Assembly (NCBI RefSeq): GCF_015594925.2
Contig: NZ_CP087590.1
Coordinates: 2,108,001-2,172,000, forward strand
Direction: 5' to 3'
DNA length: 64,000 bases
Source of the DNA: Vibrio sp. VB16
GTDB lineage: Bacteria > Pseudomonadota > Gammaproteobacteria > Enterobacterales > Vibrionaceae
In this document: positions 7,916 through 15,587 of the stretch, in pieces
How the letters are laid out: each line of letters opens with the position of its first letter
How positions within the stretch are numbered: position 1 is the first letter of the stretch
Translations under genes and position numbers: made by a program
Notes under the pieces: model-generated
Database searches by the model: none
Told to the model about the DNA's origin: nothing
The model's input: the letters and a program-made list of their open reading frames with translations, nothing else

Positions 7916-8538
7916 ACTGCATTGCCTTTTTGATACTCCTAATCTTCGCTAGAGTGTTTGAGCGTCATACTATACAGTTTAAGACTTAGCCTAGGATTTT
8001 CTAATCGATGTAATACCTACAAAAAACAGGCCTTATCAAATAGAAAATAGTTAAAATAAAACGATTATAGCCGAGTTTAGAAATCCCTGAATTTACCCGA
8101 ATGGCAAATTCTATCTGATACGCCTAAATTATTTTTGTCCAGAAATGAGCTATATTTCGCTTGATAGCAATTTTTTATTGAACTACAACAGTTGGCATTC
8201 TTAAACACGAAAATGCCCCTTTGTGAGCTGGTAAGATTTTAGGCCGATAAACTCCGTCCGCAACTAATCGGGCTTGCTGGGGTAACTGGGAGCTAGAGTG
8301 CGGTGCTCAAAACTCCCAGAAGTGTGCATAAGCAGCTTTTCTTACTGGTGATTTTCGTCTGCATTGTTACGCAAATTAACTCAAAGGCATATCGCTATTG
8401 TACTAAATCAATCTAGGGTTAATGACCTAATTTATTTGATTAGAAAAACCACTTTGAGAGCTCCACTGGTTGTTATATGTGTGGATAGTTGAGAATCCAC
8501 CAATCATCACAGTCTCTCTTTCTGTATAGGTTCACTGT
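7916..8538. other. Long non-coding stretch with inverted repeat and dispersed motif
   Basis: No convincing ORF was seen. It contains one copy of the TTTTGTCCAGAAATGAG motif (8133-8149) and a 7-bp inverted repeat CTGGGAG / CTCCCAG (8286-8319) that could be a small RNA hairpin. Confidence 0.4.
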
Positions 8539-8964
8539 TTATTCAATGTATTCATTAGCTAAATCCGAAAGAATACTTGAGCTTCCTGTTTTGTTTTTTC
8601 TTTCATACAAATATCTTGAAGAAACAAACGTATCTCGCCTTCTTTTAAGAAATTTCAAGTCCGAGTTATTGAAAAGTGTTGTTTTAATATCTTCTGGAAG
8701 GGAGATAGCCAAAAGGTATAGGTCATGACCGTTGGAAATTCCTTTAACTTTATAGTTGTCGTCAAGCATAGAGGAATCAAAGGCGAGTTTATAATCATTG
8801 CCATCAACACCTTTTTCAATACACAAGAAGCTTTTGAACAGTATTTCTAGTGAGAGGGCTGCATTTACATCTGAAATATACCCAAGATCAACTGTTCTAG
8901 TTGAAGCCACATAATATTTATACGCCTCTTCAACACACCAAGGGGCTAATGGTCCTTCCCACAT
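8539..8964 (-). CDS. Hypothetical protein, possibly HEPN-like (141 aa)
   Basis: All-helical product beginning MWEGPLAPWCVEEAYKYYVA. The pattern ALSLEILFKSFL, then GHDLYLLAISLP, then RRRDTFVSSRYLYE resembles bacterial HEPN-type proteins, in which a helical bundle is followed by a late Arg-rich helix. The canonical RxxxxH catalytic motif is not clear, so it may be an inactive or nucleotide-sensing relative. It is a single gene with no toxin-antitoxin partner next to it. Start ATG at 8964; no strong ribosome binding site was seen. Confidence 0.5.
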   Translation of the reverse strand: MWEGPLAPWCVEEAYKYYVASTRTVDLGYISDVNAALSLEILFKSFLCIEKGVDGNDYKLAFDSSMLDDNYKVKGISNGHDLYLLAISLPEDIKTTLFNNSDLKFLKRRRDTFVSSRYLYERKNKTGSSSILSDLANEYIE

Positions 8965-9142
8965 GTCTAATCTCCATAAATATCACACAAGTTAAATGAC
9001 AAAAAGCTATCTTTTGTGCCCTACAATACTGCATTTTGTTTTATGCTAAACAATAACTTCGACTTAATAGCAAAGGCAGAGTCATATGACCCTGCCTTCT
9101 AAACTTGCCTTGCTGCTCATTGGAGTCACTGAACACTCCACC

Positions 9143-9652
9143 TTACCCATTCGCTTTTACTTGAGCTATAAACCGTGTCAAAGCATGGTATGCTTTACTA
9201 TCTGTCTCACCATCAATCACTGCGTCCTCTATGTAACCAGTCGGTGTAGTAACACGCAACCATGTTCTATCAGAAGAAATAATACTCTCAATAAGACTGA
9301 TGTTCACAACAAATCCTTTGAGTGATGTATTCATTCCAGACTGGTTTTGAAAATCAGTAACACTTGATGTTGGCGTCAACTCAACCTTCCGACCATCGAT
9401 ATTTAACTCAGCCCTAATTACCCCTGCATAATCGTTAAAAATCTTGACAAGTAAAATTGCAGTTTTGGGTTTATCAGAACTCCATTGAGCTCCCAGTCCA
9501 GTACAAACCATTCCCTCACAAGCATTTCCGTGTGGGGTGATATTAACAATTTTAGCATTATCAAATCCGCTATATGAGACATCCGGATCTAAACCTGAAG
9601 TCGTGGAACATGCGCTTAATAACGCTAAAGATAAAAATAGTATCTTTTTCAT
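9143..9652 (-). CDS. Putative lipoprotein (169 aa)
   Basis: The signal peptide MKKILFLSLALLSAC ends in a lipobox with Cys15, so the mature protein should be membrane-anchored. The domain is small and probably beta-rich: it contains the Cys pair CEGMVC near residue 44 and segments such as AGVIRAELNIDGRKVEL and TWLRVTTPTGYIEDAVIDG. I recognise no named family. It is preceded on its own strand by a short purine-rich site (AGAGTAAGA). It is isolated between repeats. Confidence 0.7.
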   Translation of the reverse strand: MKKILFLSLALLSACSTTSGLDPDVSYSGFDNAKIVNITPHGNACEGMVCTGLGAQWSSDKPKTAILLVKIFNDYAGVIRAELNIDGRKVELTPTSSVTDFQNQSGMNTSLKGFVVNISLIESIISSDRTWLRVTTPTGYIEDAVIDGETDSKAYHALTRFIAQVKANG

Positions 9653-9868
9653 TCTTACTCTCTTTTAATATTTCAGCCAAACCAACCAGTTAAAGTTAGT
9701 ATAATTAGTTTGTTTTTCTTGAGCGCTTTGTCACAAAAGCGTTTTAGGGGTTAGTTCTGTTTTGCATGCACAGCGAAAAATTCTGCATTAAGCGAATCCG
9801 ATACTACAGATTGAGATTGCATGGTTCTGTTTATTTTTTATCACCAGCAGCACCGCTTCATGAAGTGC
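9653..9868. other. Non-coding flank of IS110 relic
   Basis: No gene seen. Part of this stretch is probably the left end of the IS110-type element. Confidence 0.35.
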
Positions 9869-9923
9869 CGTTTTACGATCTGGAAGTTGGGGAAGGTAGA
9901 TACCGGTCGAAGCTCGTAAAACG
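9869..9923 (+). ncRNA. Candidate IS110-type bridge RNA hairpin
   Basis: A perfect 10-bp stem CGTTTTACGA / TCGTAAAACG encloses a 35-nt loop region. It ends 73 bp before an IS110-family transposase start. IS110-group elements encode a structured bridge RNA in the non-coding end upstream of the transposase. The position and the stem-with-loop form fit, but loop guides cannot be checked without the element ends. Confidence 0.45.
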
Positions 9924-9996
9924 TTAATAAGATGGTACGCCCCACCCACACGCTAAACTTAACATTGTTAGGTTCAGTTAAATAAAGGTGACCATC

Positions 9997-10119
9997 ATGA
10001 CTACTATTCGCGTTATCGGCATCGATTTAGGAAAAAACACATTTCATCTTATCGGCCATGATTATTCAGGCAGAGAAGTCTTTAGAAAGAAGCATAACAG
10101 ACAAAAATTGCTTCGATAA
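9997..10119 (+). pseudogene. IS110-family transposase, N-terminal fragment
   Basis: Forty codons starting MTTIRVIGIDLGKNTFHLIG then HDYSGREVF, the start of the RuvC-like DEDD domain with its first catalytic Asp in IGIDLGK. Full-length IS110 transposases are near 340 residues. Here the frame hits a TAA and the sequence changes at AAAAGGACATGCACC (10122), a motif that recurs at other breakpoints. The AAGGTG site before the ATG is intact. The fragment cannot be an active transposase. Confidence 0.85.
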
Positions 10120-10252
10120 CTAAAAGGACATGCACCTTAAAATAAGTAATTGAGTCATTCCATTAAGTTTTTTTTGCACCAAATACTCCATTCTTCGGCC
10201 AACCTAACAAAACAACCATTGCACCTCACCCCATGTTTTTATACTCTGTTGC

Positions 10253-10470
10253 GGCACTGGCAAAATCCAGTGTCGGGATTGGTCTCTCGTGTATATCCAA
10301 AGGCACGTATAAAAGCTTTTTGTACGTGGCACCAGCACATCTAGATTATGGTGAGCTGAGTGAGAGTGCTTCGGCACGCCGTAACCTTTGGAACGGTAAG
10401 ACCAATCTTGCTCAGTTCACCACCTAATGATTGGTCTCATTACTTGGTGTAATTTAATTTATCCAAAGGA
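10253..10470 (+). ncRNA. Structured leader RNA with three-strand copy-specific pairing, copy B
   Basis: Stem strands: ATTGGTCT (10278-10285) with AGACCAAT (10399-10406), and CCAAAGG (10297) with CCTTTGG (10385). Internal hairpins are GCACGTA/TACGTG (10303-10328) and GTGC-TTCG-GCAC (10366-10377). GGTGAGCTGAG (10350) complements CTCAGTTCACC (10411), as in copy A. ATTGGTCT occurs again at 10430-10437 in a hairpin bounded by TAATGA / TCATTA. Every variable stem differs from copy A, yet the pairing is preserved. Confidence 0.65.
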
Positions 10471-10477
10471 GGCTACT

Positions 10478-10672
10478 ATGCCAAACCCAAATTCAACGCA
10501 AAACCCAACGCCAAACCTGAACAATACGAAACTCCCCCTACTCGCCCGCGACTATCTTTCGACGCTTTACGCTACTTGCACGGATAAAAACGAATTAGAG
10601 ATGAAAACGGTGATTAACTATTTGAATGAGTTGATTACGGAAGACGAGCTGCGGGATGCTTCGCGCCTTTGA
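10478..10672 (+). CDS. Small repeat-borne protein, copy B (64 aa)
   Basis: Product MPNPNSTQNPTPNLNNTKLP onward, otherwise identical to the 14455 copy over the helical C-terminal 45 residues. AAAGGAGG lies 7 bp before the ATG and is the strongest ribosome binding site among the copies. The Asn/Pro-rich head has the extra NPTP repeat that is missing from the 5256 copy. There is no signal peptide, membrane segment or known motif. Function unknown; the tight link with the leader RNA suggests the protein acts with it or is controlled by it. Confidence 0.72.
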   Translation: MPNPNSTQNPTPNLNNTKLPLLARDYLSTLYATCTDKNELEMKTVINYLNELITEDELRDASRL

Positions 10673-10684
10673 GTTACGTATGTA

Positions 10685-10706
10685 TTCCCACGCGGGAGCG
10701 TGGGAA
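10685..10706. repeat. REP hairpin, copy B
   Basis: Same TTCCCACGC / GCGTGGGAA palindrome, 12 bp after the stop codon. Confidence 0.85.
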
Positions 10707-10865
10707 CAAAAGAGATATGGGTTTGGTTGATATCGTCAGTTAACTAACTTCTGCCCCATTGTTTGCTGCGTTAGTTAGCCGTCACACGATGCGGTAAAAA
10801 ATTTGACCTACTTTTTCTCATGTCTGTAGAGTGTTTCAAATTAAACGAAATAGAAAGGAGTTCTA

Positions 10866-11276
10866 GTGACTATCACATTAAAGGAAGTCGATGGTGTCCC
10901 AGTTCGAGAGAGACATAAAGCCAAGTGCCATTGTGGAAGTGTAGAGATTGAACTCTATTTACCAAATGGTATCGAAGATATTCGACGGTGTGATTGTTCC
11001 TTATGCCGAAGAAGAGGAGCAATAGTAGCTTCAGTACCATTGTCGGGTATTAGGGTTCTAAGGGGAGAAGATAAGCTAAAGCTATACCAATTCAATACTA
11101 AAGAAGCCAAGCACTACTTTTGTAGTGAATGTGGAATTTATACTCACCACCAAAGACGTTCAAACCCGAGTCAGTATGGATTTAATGTTGCATGCCTTGA
11201 GGGAATCAACCCTTTAAAAATTGAAGTGATCCCAACCTACGATGGTGTAAATCATCCCGCAGACCACAATAGGTAG
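10866..11276 (+). CDS. GFA/CENP-V family zinc protein
   Basis: A 136-residue member of the glutathione-dependent formaldehyde-activating (Gfa/CENP-V) fold. Zinc ligands are visible as KCHCGS (about residues 19-24), CDCSLCRRRG (about 42-51) and YFCSECG near residue 80. I chose the GTG start because GAAAGGAG lies 6 bp upstream and no ATG fits. Family members bind small thiol adducts or are uncharacterised; a formaldehyde role should not be assumed. It is a single gene between the repeated element and the cassette run. Confidence 0.8.
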   Translation: MTITLKEVDGVPVRERHKAKCHCGSVEIELYLPNGIEDIRRCDCSLCRRRGAIVASVPLSGIRVLRGEDKLKLYQFNTKEAKHYFCSECGIYTHHQRRSNPSQYGFNVACLEGINPLKIEVIPTYDGVNHPADHNR

Positions 11277-11791
11277 AAGCATTAGGGGGGCTGTATCTTC
11301 AGTTACAATGAGCAGCTTTAACAAGAAAATGTCCCATAGTTTGTTACGCTTCTAAATACGTTACAGATGATCAGCTAGTTTTGATATACAAAAAGAAATG
11401 TGTGGCAAAACGCAAGATCTTCCTCCACCACCATTTGCATATGTCGTCGAATTTCTTCTAAAAATTTGCTTGCCATCTCCACTCTTTCTTTCTGTATATC
11501 CGTACAGTTTATTAGGTTTGAATCTGGTTTGAGTATGAAAAATGGCTTGTTTTGTTGAGTGCTTAGTCTCGCTTTGTCGATAGGGAATTTAGTAAGTCAT
11601 TGTTCATTAGGAGATTTGTGATGATCATACCTTAGATAACACGCACTGTTAAAAAGTGATAACACGCTGGCGCGTTTTTATGTGATGACAGAATACATAA
11701 TTCGATGTATTTGCGCTAATTTTTAGTGAGTTATGATAAGTTGATGGAAAGTCAGGCAGCCAGAAAAACGAGACTGCCTGTTATTAAGAAT
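11277..11791. other. Non-coding stretch before the cassette run
   Basis: No gene seen. A short palindrome ACGCtggcGCGT followed by TTTTTA (near 11663) may be a terminator. No integron integrase or attI is recognisable here. Confidence 0.4.
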
Positions 11792-11813
11792 CTTAGGTAA
11801 CTAGGAGAATTCA

Positions 11814-12647
11814 GTGGAAGATAATAACTCTCTAGTGGCGAATGAAAATTCGTCAGAAATAGAAAAAATAAAGGAAGAACTTTCCCAAGTAGCTCTTACT
11901 ACTAAAAAACGCGCCCTAGAAAAGTTTGGTTTAGCTGCCCTTGGCAGTATTCCTTGGGTTGGCGGTTTTATTAGTGCTGCTGCGAGCATGAAAACCGAGG
12001 AAGGCACTTTAAAAACTGATTCATTACAAACTCGCTGGTTAGAAGAGCATGATACAAAAATGCAAATTTTGGGTGAAACACTAACCGAAATTAGCGCAAG
12101 TTTTGAAAGGTTAGGTGAAGCTGTTGATGAACGTATTCAAAGTGAAGAATACTTAGATTTAGTTAGGAAATCATTTCGAACTTGGGATGCGGCTGACACC
12201 ACTGAAAAGCGCAAATATATTGCTAATTTAATTATTAACGCTTCAGGTACACAAATCTGTTCCGATGATGTTGTACGTTTATTTATTGATTGGCTAGCGG
12301 GTTATCATGAATCGCACTTCGCAGTAATCCGGGAAATTTATAAAACTCCCGGCGTTACACGCTACGATATATGGTCTGCTATAAATGGAGTGGTTCCACG
12401 CGAAGACTCCGCAGAAGCTGATTTATATAAATTGCTAATTAGAGATTTAAGTACTGGTGGTGTAATTCGACAAGTTCGTGATACAACTCATGATGGTCAA
12501 TTCTTAAAACGTAAACCTGCGCCAAAGAGAACTGGCTCTCGTACTACTGAATCGGCATTTGAAAATAGTAAGCCATATGTCTTAACTGAGCTTGGTAAAC
12601 AGTTTGTACGTTATACGATGAATGACGTTGTAACCAGGATTGGTTAA
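11814..12647 (+). CDS. Integron-cassette protein of unknown function (277 aa)
   Basis: A GTG start at 11814, with AGGAG 11 bp upstream. A charged N-terminus is followed by a Gly/Ala-rich hydrophobic patch, LAALGSIPWVGGFISAAAS (about residues 42-60), which could insert into a membrane. The rest is helical (FRTWDAADTTEKRKYIANLI) and ends with a winged-helix-like region (YKTPGVTRYDIWSAI, then YVLTELGKQFVRYTM). This hydrophobic-patch plus helical-domain plan is seen in some abortive-infection-type proteins, but I cannot assign a family. The cassette start TTAGGTAAC (11793) is complementary to the attC left end GTTACCTAAC (12651), which proves cassette status. Confidence 0.7.
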   Translation: MEDNNSLVANENSSEIEKIKEELSQVALTTKKRALEKFGLAALGSIPWVGGFISAAASMKTEEGTLKTDSLQTRWLEEHDTKMQILGETLTEISASFERLGEAVDERIQSEEYLDLVRKSFRTWDAADTTEKRKYIANLIINASGTQICSDDVVRLFIDWLAGYHESHFAVIREIYKTPGVTRYDIWSAINGVVPREDSAEADLYKLLIRDLSTGGVIRQVRDTTHDGQFLKRKPAPKRTGSRTTESAFENSKPYVLTELGKQFVRYTMNDVVTRIG

Positions 12648-12650
12648 ATC

Positions 12651-12753
12651 GTTACCTAACAAGTCATTTCAGCAGGACAAAAAACAGTTGGTTTTTGCTC
12701 GTGCCTCGCTTATTTTAACCAACTATTTTATTGCCTCTGAATGAGGCGTTATA
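12651..12753 (+). repeat. attC recombination site (integron)
   Basis: Begins GTTACCTAACAAGTC and ends GAATGAGGCGTTATAC, the R'' and R' core sites. The internal arms AACAGTTGGTT / AACCAACT are imperfectly complementary. The size of about 100 bp and the core consensus match chromosomal-integron attC sites. Confidence 0.85.
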
Positions 12754-12780
12754 CATTTTATCTAGGTTATGGAGTAACCA

Positions 12781-13100
12781 TGAATTATAAAAATAAGATT
12801 GAACCTAAAAATTGCTCAGGTATGGAAGATATTCGCGTGGAGATCGATAGTATGGATCGAGATATTATCGCTATTTTAGGTAAACGATTTGAGTATGTTA
12901 AAGCGGCTGCGAAGTTTAAGACTTCGGAAACATCCGTACGAGCTCCTGAACGTTTTAAGTCTATGTTGGAGCAACGTAGGATTTGGGCTTCATCTGAAGG
13001 GCTAAGCCCTGATGCCATTGAGAAAATGTATCGAGATTTAGTGAATCATTTTATTAAAGAAGAAATGTCCGAATGGGCATCCGAGTCAACAAACGTATAA
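12781..13100 (+). CDS. Isochorismate-pyruvate lyase / chorismate-mutase-like protein, cassette-borne
   Basis: A 106-residue AroQ-fold protein resembling PchB. It contains CSGMEDIRVEIDSMDRDII, then GKRFEYVKAAAKFK, then VRAPERFKSMLEQRRIWA and a C-terminal WASE helix. PchB converts isochorismate to salicylate and pyruvate in siderophore synthesis. No isochorismate synthase or siderophore gene is nearby, so the substrate is uncertain. ATG 12781 follows TATGGAG. The gene is in an integron cassette whose own attC has collapsed: its stop codon lies in the putative R'' half, directly joined to the next R'. Confidence 0.8.
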
Positions 13101-13114
13101 AAAGGCGTTAGGTG
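13091..13114 (+). repeat. Collapsed attC joining two cassettes
   Basis: ACGTATAA (a near match to the complement of the pchB cassette start TTATACAT) runs directly into AAGGCGTTAGG, the R' core of the next cassette. The 50-100 bp in between are missing, so these two genes should now move only as a unit. Confidence 0.6.
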
Positions 13115-13135
13115 AATCTCAGAGGAGGTTATAAA

Positions 13136-13582
13136 TTGAAAGAAAAAGAGTTAGAAGCTTATTTGCATGCACAAATACCTGCATCAAAATTATTAGGAGT
13201 AGAGGTTAAAAGTTGCAGTCAAACAAATATTGAACTGCTAGCTCCTCTTGAGCCAAATATTAATCATAAGAATACGGCATTTGGCGGAAGCCTTTCAGTT
13301 TTAGCCATCTTAGCTGGGTGGTCATTAGTCTATATGCGTTTAAATGGTATTCGAAATGAAATAGTCATTCAAGAAAGTTCAATGACATATTTAAAGCCAG
13401 CTAATGGTTCATTTACTGCTACCAGTTTATATGAAGAAAGCACTGATTGGTCGAAGTTTTATCGTTCTTTTACTAAGCGGGGCCGTGGGCGTATTAAAGT
13501 AAAAAGTAATATTCTCTGCGGAGAAGAAATAGTGGCTACTTTCCAGGGAACATATGTTGCGTTTAATAAAGAGTTCACCTAA
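13136..13582 (+). CDS. YiiD-C-like putative thioesterase, cassette-borne
   Basis: About 148 residues with a hotdog fold. PLEPNINHKNTAFGGSLSVL carries the conserved N/G-rich catalytic helix region, followed by WSLVYMRLNG and the late strand KSNILCGEEIVATFQGTYV. This fits the thioesterase-like YiiD C-terminal family. I chose the TTG at 13136 because AGAGGAGG lies 7 bp before it; the earlier GTG at 13112 has no good site. The stop codon TAA is part of the attC left core, as is usual for compact cassettes. The substrate is unknown, probably an acyl-CoA or acyl carrier. Confidence 0.75.
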   Translation: MKEKELEAYLHAQIPASKLLGVEVKSCSQTNIELLAPLEPNINHKNTAFGGSLSVLAILAGWSLVYMRLNGIRNEIVIQESSMTYLKPANGSFTATSLYEESTDWSKFYRSFTKRGRGRIKVKSNILCGEEIVATFQGTYVAFNKEFT

Positions 13583-13630
13583 CAAATAGGATAGATGTCG
13601 CGCAGCCGACATCTTATCTGGGTGTTGAAC
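13576..13630 (+). repeat. Short attC-like site
   Basis: CACCTAAC is the exact complement of the cassette start GTTAGGTG (13107), as required for R''/R'. A hairpin with stem AGATGTCG / CGACATCT follows, and the site ends in GGTGTTGAAC (a GTTRRRY core). Homologous sites lie at 20297 and 46753. Confidence 0.7.
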
Positions 13631-13833
13631 AAGCCCGAAGCCACTCTTTATAGTAAATTGTGCGATTGAATCAGATAGGTGCTTAGCCTTGACTCTTTTC
13701 TCAAGGCGCACTGTGCCAGCATAAGGTTGCGGATGTAACCTTATCAACCAGTTAGCGCTATTTTCATTGTCTCGTGTTGTACTTTCTCCTCATGTTAATG
13801 GACGCCATTATCCTTATAAGGTTCGCCTTTCTG

Positions 13834-14436
13834 CTATCTCAGTCGACTGACGCCAACGCAATCCATTTCGTGCTGACAACAAGGACACGATCTTGTTGCT
13901 TTACTATTTATCAGAGTGGTTTTAGGTGGGGTTTGATAAAACAGGTGCAGCAACAACATTTGAATACGGAGTCGCAGAGCTTTGGCATTTCCTCGTAAAA
14001 ATCCGTAGTCTCTCACTCGCTGAAGTCCTTTAGGTAACACATGTTGCAAGATGAGCATCAAAAACTTGAGTGTGGGTAAGGTTCGTGTTTTCCATCCTTT
14101 GGTTTGGCTGTCTTTATATCGGAAGGTCACCATTTTCTCTTCAATGCTAATAATGTCCTTATCCGGTAACACACCACGATATAGGTAACGTGATAAATAT
14201 TCCAAAGCGGGTTCTCCATACCCGACATACCGACAATCAACGACCTATCGGTCAGGGGTCTGGCTAGGCAACAACATCAGTGAGTGTTGATTAATAGCGT
14301 GCAAGTGAGGATTCAGGTTTCGTTGTCGGCTGTGAGTGTGCAGTACGACGGTAAACCCCAGCTCACCTTTATGCTGCCTTTGAGCAAAATTTACACCACC
14401 CATATGATTGGTACTTTTCGGTGGTGATTCGCTCAA
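13834..14436 (-). pseudogene. IS91-family transposase, internally deleted
   Basis: The first segment contains GELGFTVVLHTHSRQRNLNP and HLHAINQ, the metal-binding histidine region of Y2 HUH transposases. It ends at a TAG. In the same frame the sequence resumes as RYVGYGEPALEYLSRYLYRG, then TFRYKDSQT, QHVLPKGLQRVRDYGFLRGN and the CPCCQHEMDCVG zinc motif. Roughly 100 residues of the middle and the N-terminus are missing. It is not functional. Its right end abuts the repeated element copy C and appears to have removed that element's 5' half. Confidence 0.85.
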
Positions 14437-14454
14437 TCGCTTACGGAGGCTACT

Positions 14455-14649
14455 ATGCCAAACGCAAATTCAACGCAAAACCCAACGCCAAACCTGAACA
14501 ATACGACACTCCCCCTACTCGCCCGCGACTATCTTTCGACGCTTTACGCTACCTGTACGGATAAAAACGAATTAGAGATGAAAACGGTGATTAACTATTT
14601 GAATGAGTTGATTACGGAAGACGAGCTGCGGGATGCTTCGCGTCTTTAA
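14455..14649 (+). CDS. Small repeat-borne protein, copy C (64 aa)
   Basis: MPNANSTQNPTPNLNNTTLP onward; it differs from the 10478 copy only in the Asn-rich head and is identical from LPLLARDYL to the end. Ribosome binding site GGAGG, 7 bp before the ATG. The upstream regulatory leader is mostly gone, so if the leader is needed for control this copy should behave differently from A and B. Function unknown. Confidence 0.68.
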   Translation: MPNANSTQNPTPNLNNTTLPLLARDYLSTLYATCTDKNELEMKTVINYLNELITEDELRDASRL

Positions 14650-14661
14650 GTTACGTATGTA

Positions 14662-14683
14662 TTCCCACGCTGGAGCGTGGGAA
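14662..14683. repeat. REP hairpin, copy C
   Basis: TTCCCACGC / GCGTGGGAA with central TGGA instead of GGGA. Confidence 0.85.
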
Positions 14684-14853
14684 CAAAAGAGATATGAGTT
14701 TGGTTGATACCGTCAGTTAACTAACCTCTTCTCCCATACAAGTTTCAGCTTGGCCGTTACTCTCGTAGGGTAACCGGACACACGCCACAATATATCCTAT
14801 TAACTATCTGAGGCTTATCTGAAGTGTCAGTTAAATCGGAGAATCGTTATGTA

Positions 14854-15507
14854 TTAGTAGAATCTAGCCACTTCATCAAACTCTAATCGAGGTAGTCTCG
14901 GATAGACGCCACTGCTGTCACCGTAACCAATATTTACGATAAAGTTCACCGTGGTATCTGAACCCGAGAAGAACTCATTGTTCACAGCCACAGGGTTAAA
15001 ACCTGACATTGGGGCAACATCAAGCCCCACTGAGCGAAGTGCAATCATAAAATACGCCGCTTGTAGCGTTCCATTTCTCTCTGCGTTTTCTCTTGCCATA
15101 TCGGGGTTACCTTCAAACATAGCTGCTGCCTCAGGCATGATCGGGAATACTCGATTCATATTCTTATAAAACGCCTGATCAACTGCGATAATAGCGGTAA
15201 CAGGTGCCGTACGGGTTTTCTCTTGATTAGAATCAAGCATTAAGGGAACCAATCGTTTTTCTTTCTCTTCTTCACGTAGAAAGACGATACGCATAGGCTG
15301 AATATTCATTCCAGTTGGCCCCACCTTCGCCAAATCATACGCCTCTTTGAGTTTTTCATTGTCAACAGGCTTATCAGTCCACGCATGTAATGTATGGGCT
15401 TGACCTAATAGCAGCGCCATGGTGTCAGTGTCAGCTACCGATATTCGCGTTCTTAGCTCATTAATTTCCTGAATAGCTTCAGCTTGTCCCGGGAGTAAAT
15501 TACTCAT
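14854..15507 (-). CDS. RutE-like nitroreductase (malonic semialdehyde reductase family)
   Basis: A 217-residue FMN-dependent nitroreductase-fold enzyme. KVGPTGMNIQPMRIVFLR is the FMN-binding N-terminal motif, and AAYFMIALRSVGLDVAPMSGF is the conserved helix-loop with the second FMN contact; both are very close to RutE/YcdI-type oxidoreductases. I chose the second ATG (15507), since GAGGAAG lies 7 bp upstream of it. No other rut genes are present. It sits last in an apparent operon with a pirin and a DoxX protein. That suggests an electrophile or quinone stress role, not pyrimidine catabolism. Confidence 0.82.
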   Translation of the reverse strand: MSNLLPGQAEAIQEINELRTRISVADTDTMALLLGQAHTLHAWTDKPVDNEKLKEAYDLAKVGPTGMNIQPMRIVFLREEEKEKRLVPLMLDSNQEKTRTAPVTAIIAVDQAFYKNMNRVFPIMPEAAAMFEGNPDMARENAERNGTLQAAYFMIALRSVGLDVAPMSGFNPVAVNNEFFSGSDTTVNFIVNIGYGDSSGVYPRLPRLEFDEVARFY

Positions 15508-15587
15508 TCTCAACTTCCTCATTAGTAAATTAACATTGGATCAAACTGATCCACTTAGATTGATGGTTGGCGTACCAACCACTCTAA

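Larger units (their letters stand above)
10174..10816 (+). mobile_element. 643-bp repeated element, copy B (intact)
   Basis: Same organisation and ends as 4944-5585: TTGCACCAAATACTCC to ATTTGACCTACTTTTT. The conserved parts are close to identical, while the stems of the leader and the 3' block differ. In this copy the 3' block uses TAACTAAC / GTTAGTTA instead of CCCCAT / ATGGGG. It sits about 40 bp right of the truncated IS110 gene. No recognisable target-site duplication was found at either end. Confidence 0.7.
14389..14800 (+). mobile_element. Repeated element, copy C (5'-truncated)
   Basis: Homology to copies A and B starts at CACCACC, just before the third leader hairpin, whose loop here reads ATGATTGGTAC. 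It continues through the ribosome binding site, ORF, REP hairpin and TTTGGTTGATACCGTCAG. The 3' block then has yet another stem, CCGTTAC / GTAACCGG (14754-14776). The 5' half was lost where the IS91 relic begins. The right end is approximate. Confidence 0.6.

Noticed and set aside
8286..8319. Riboswitch
   Set aside because: A single inverted repeat without a known aptamer core, and the nearest gene is on the other strand.
9086..9325. 79-codon plus-strand frame
   Set aside because: Antisense to the lipoprotein gene.
5023..10470. Guide words as matches to the DNA next to each element
   Set aside because: TTGAGACC and ATTGGTCT are not found in the immediate flanks of copies A and B, so there is no evidence yet for target recognition.
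14854..15507. Pyrimidine-catabolism rut locus
   Set aside because: Only a RutE-like gene is present, with pirin and DoxX neighbours; no other rut gene is in the window.
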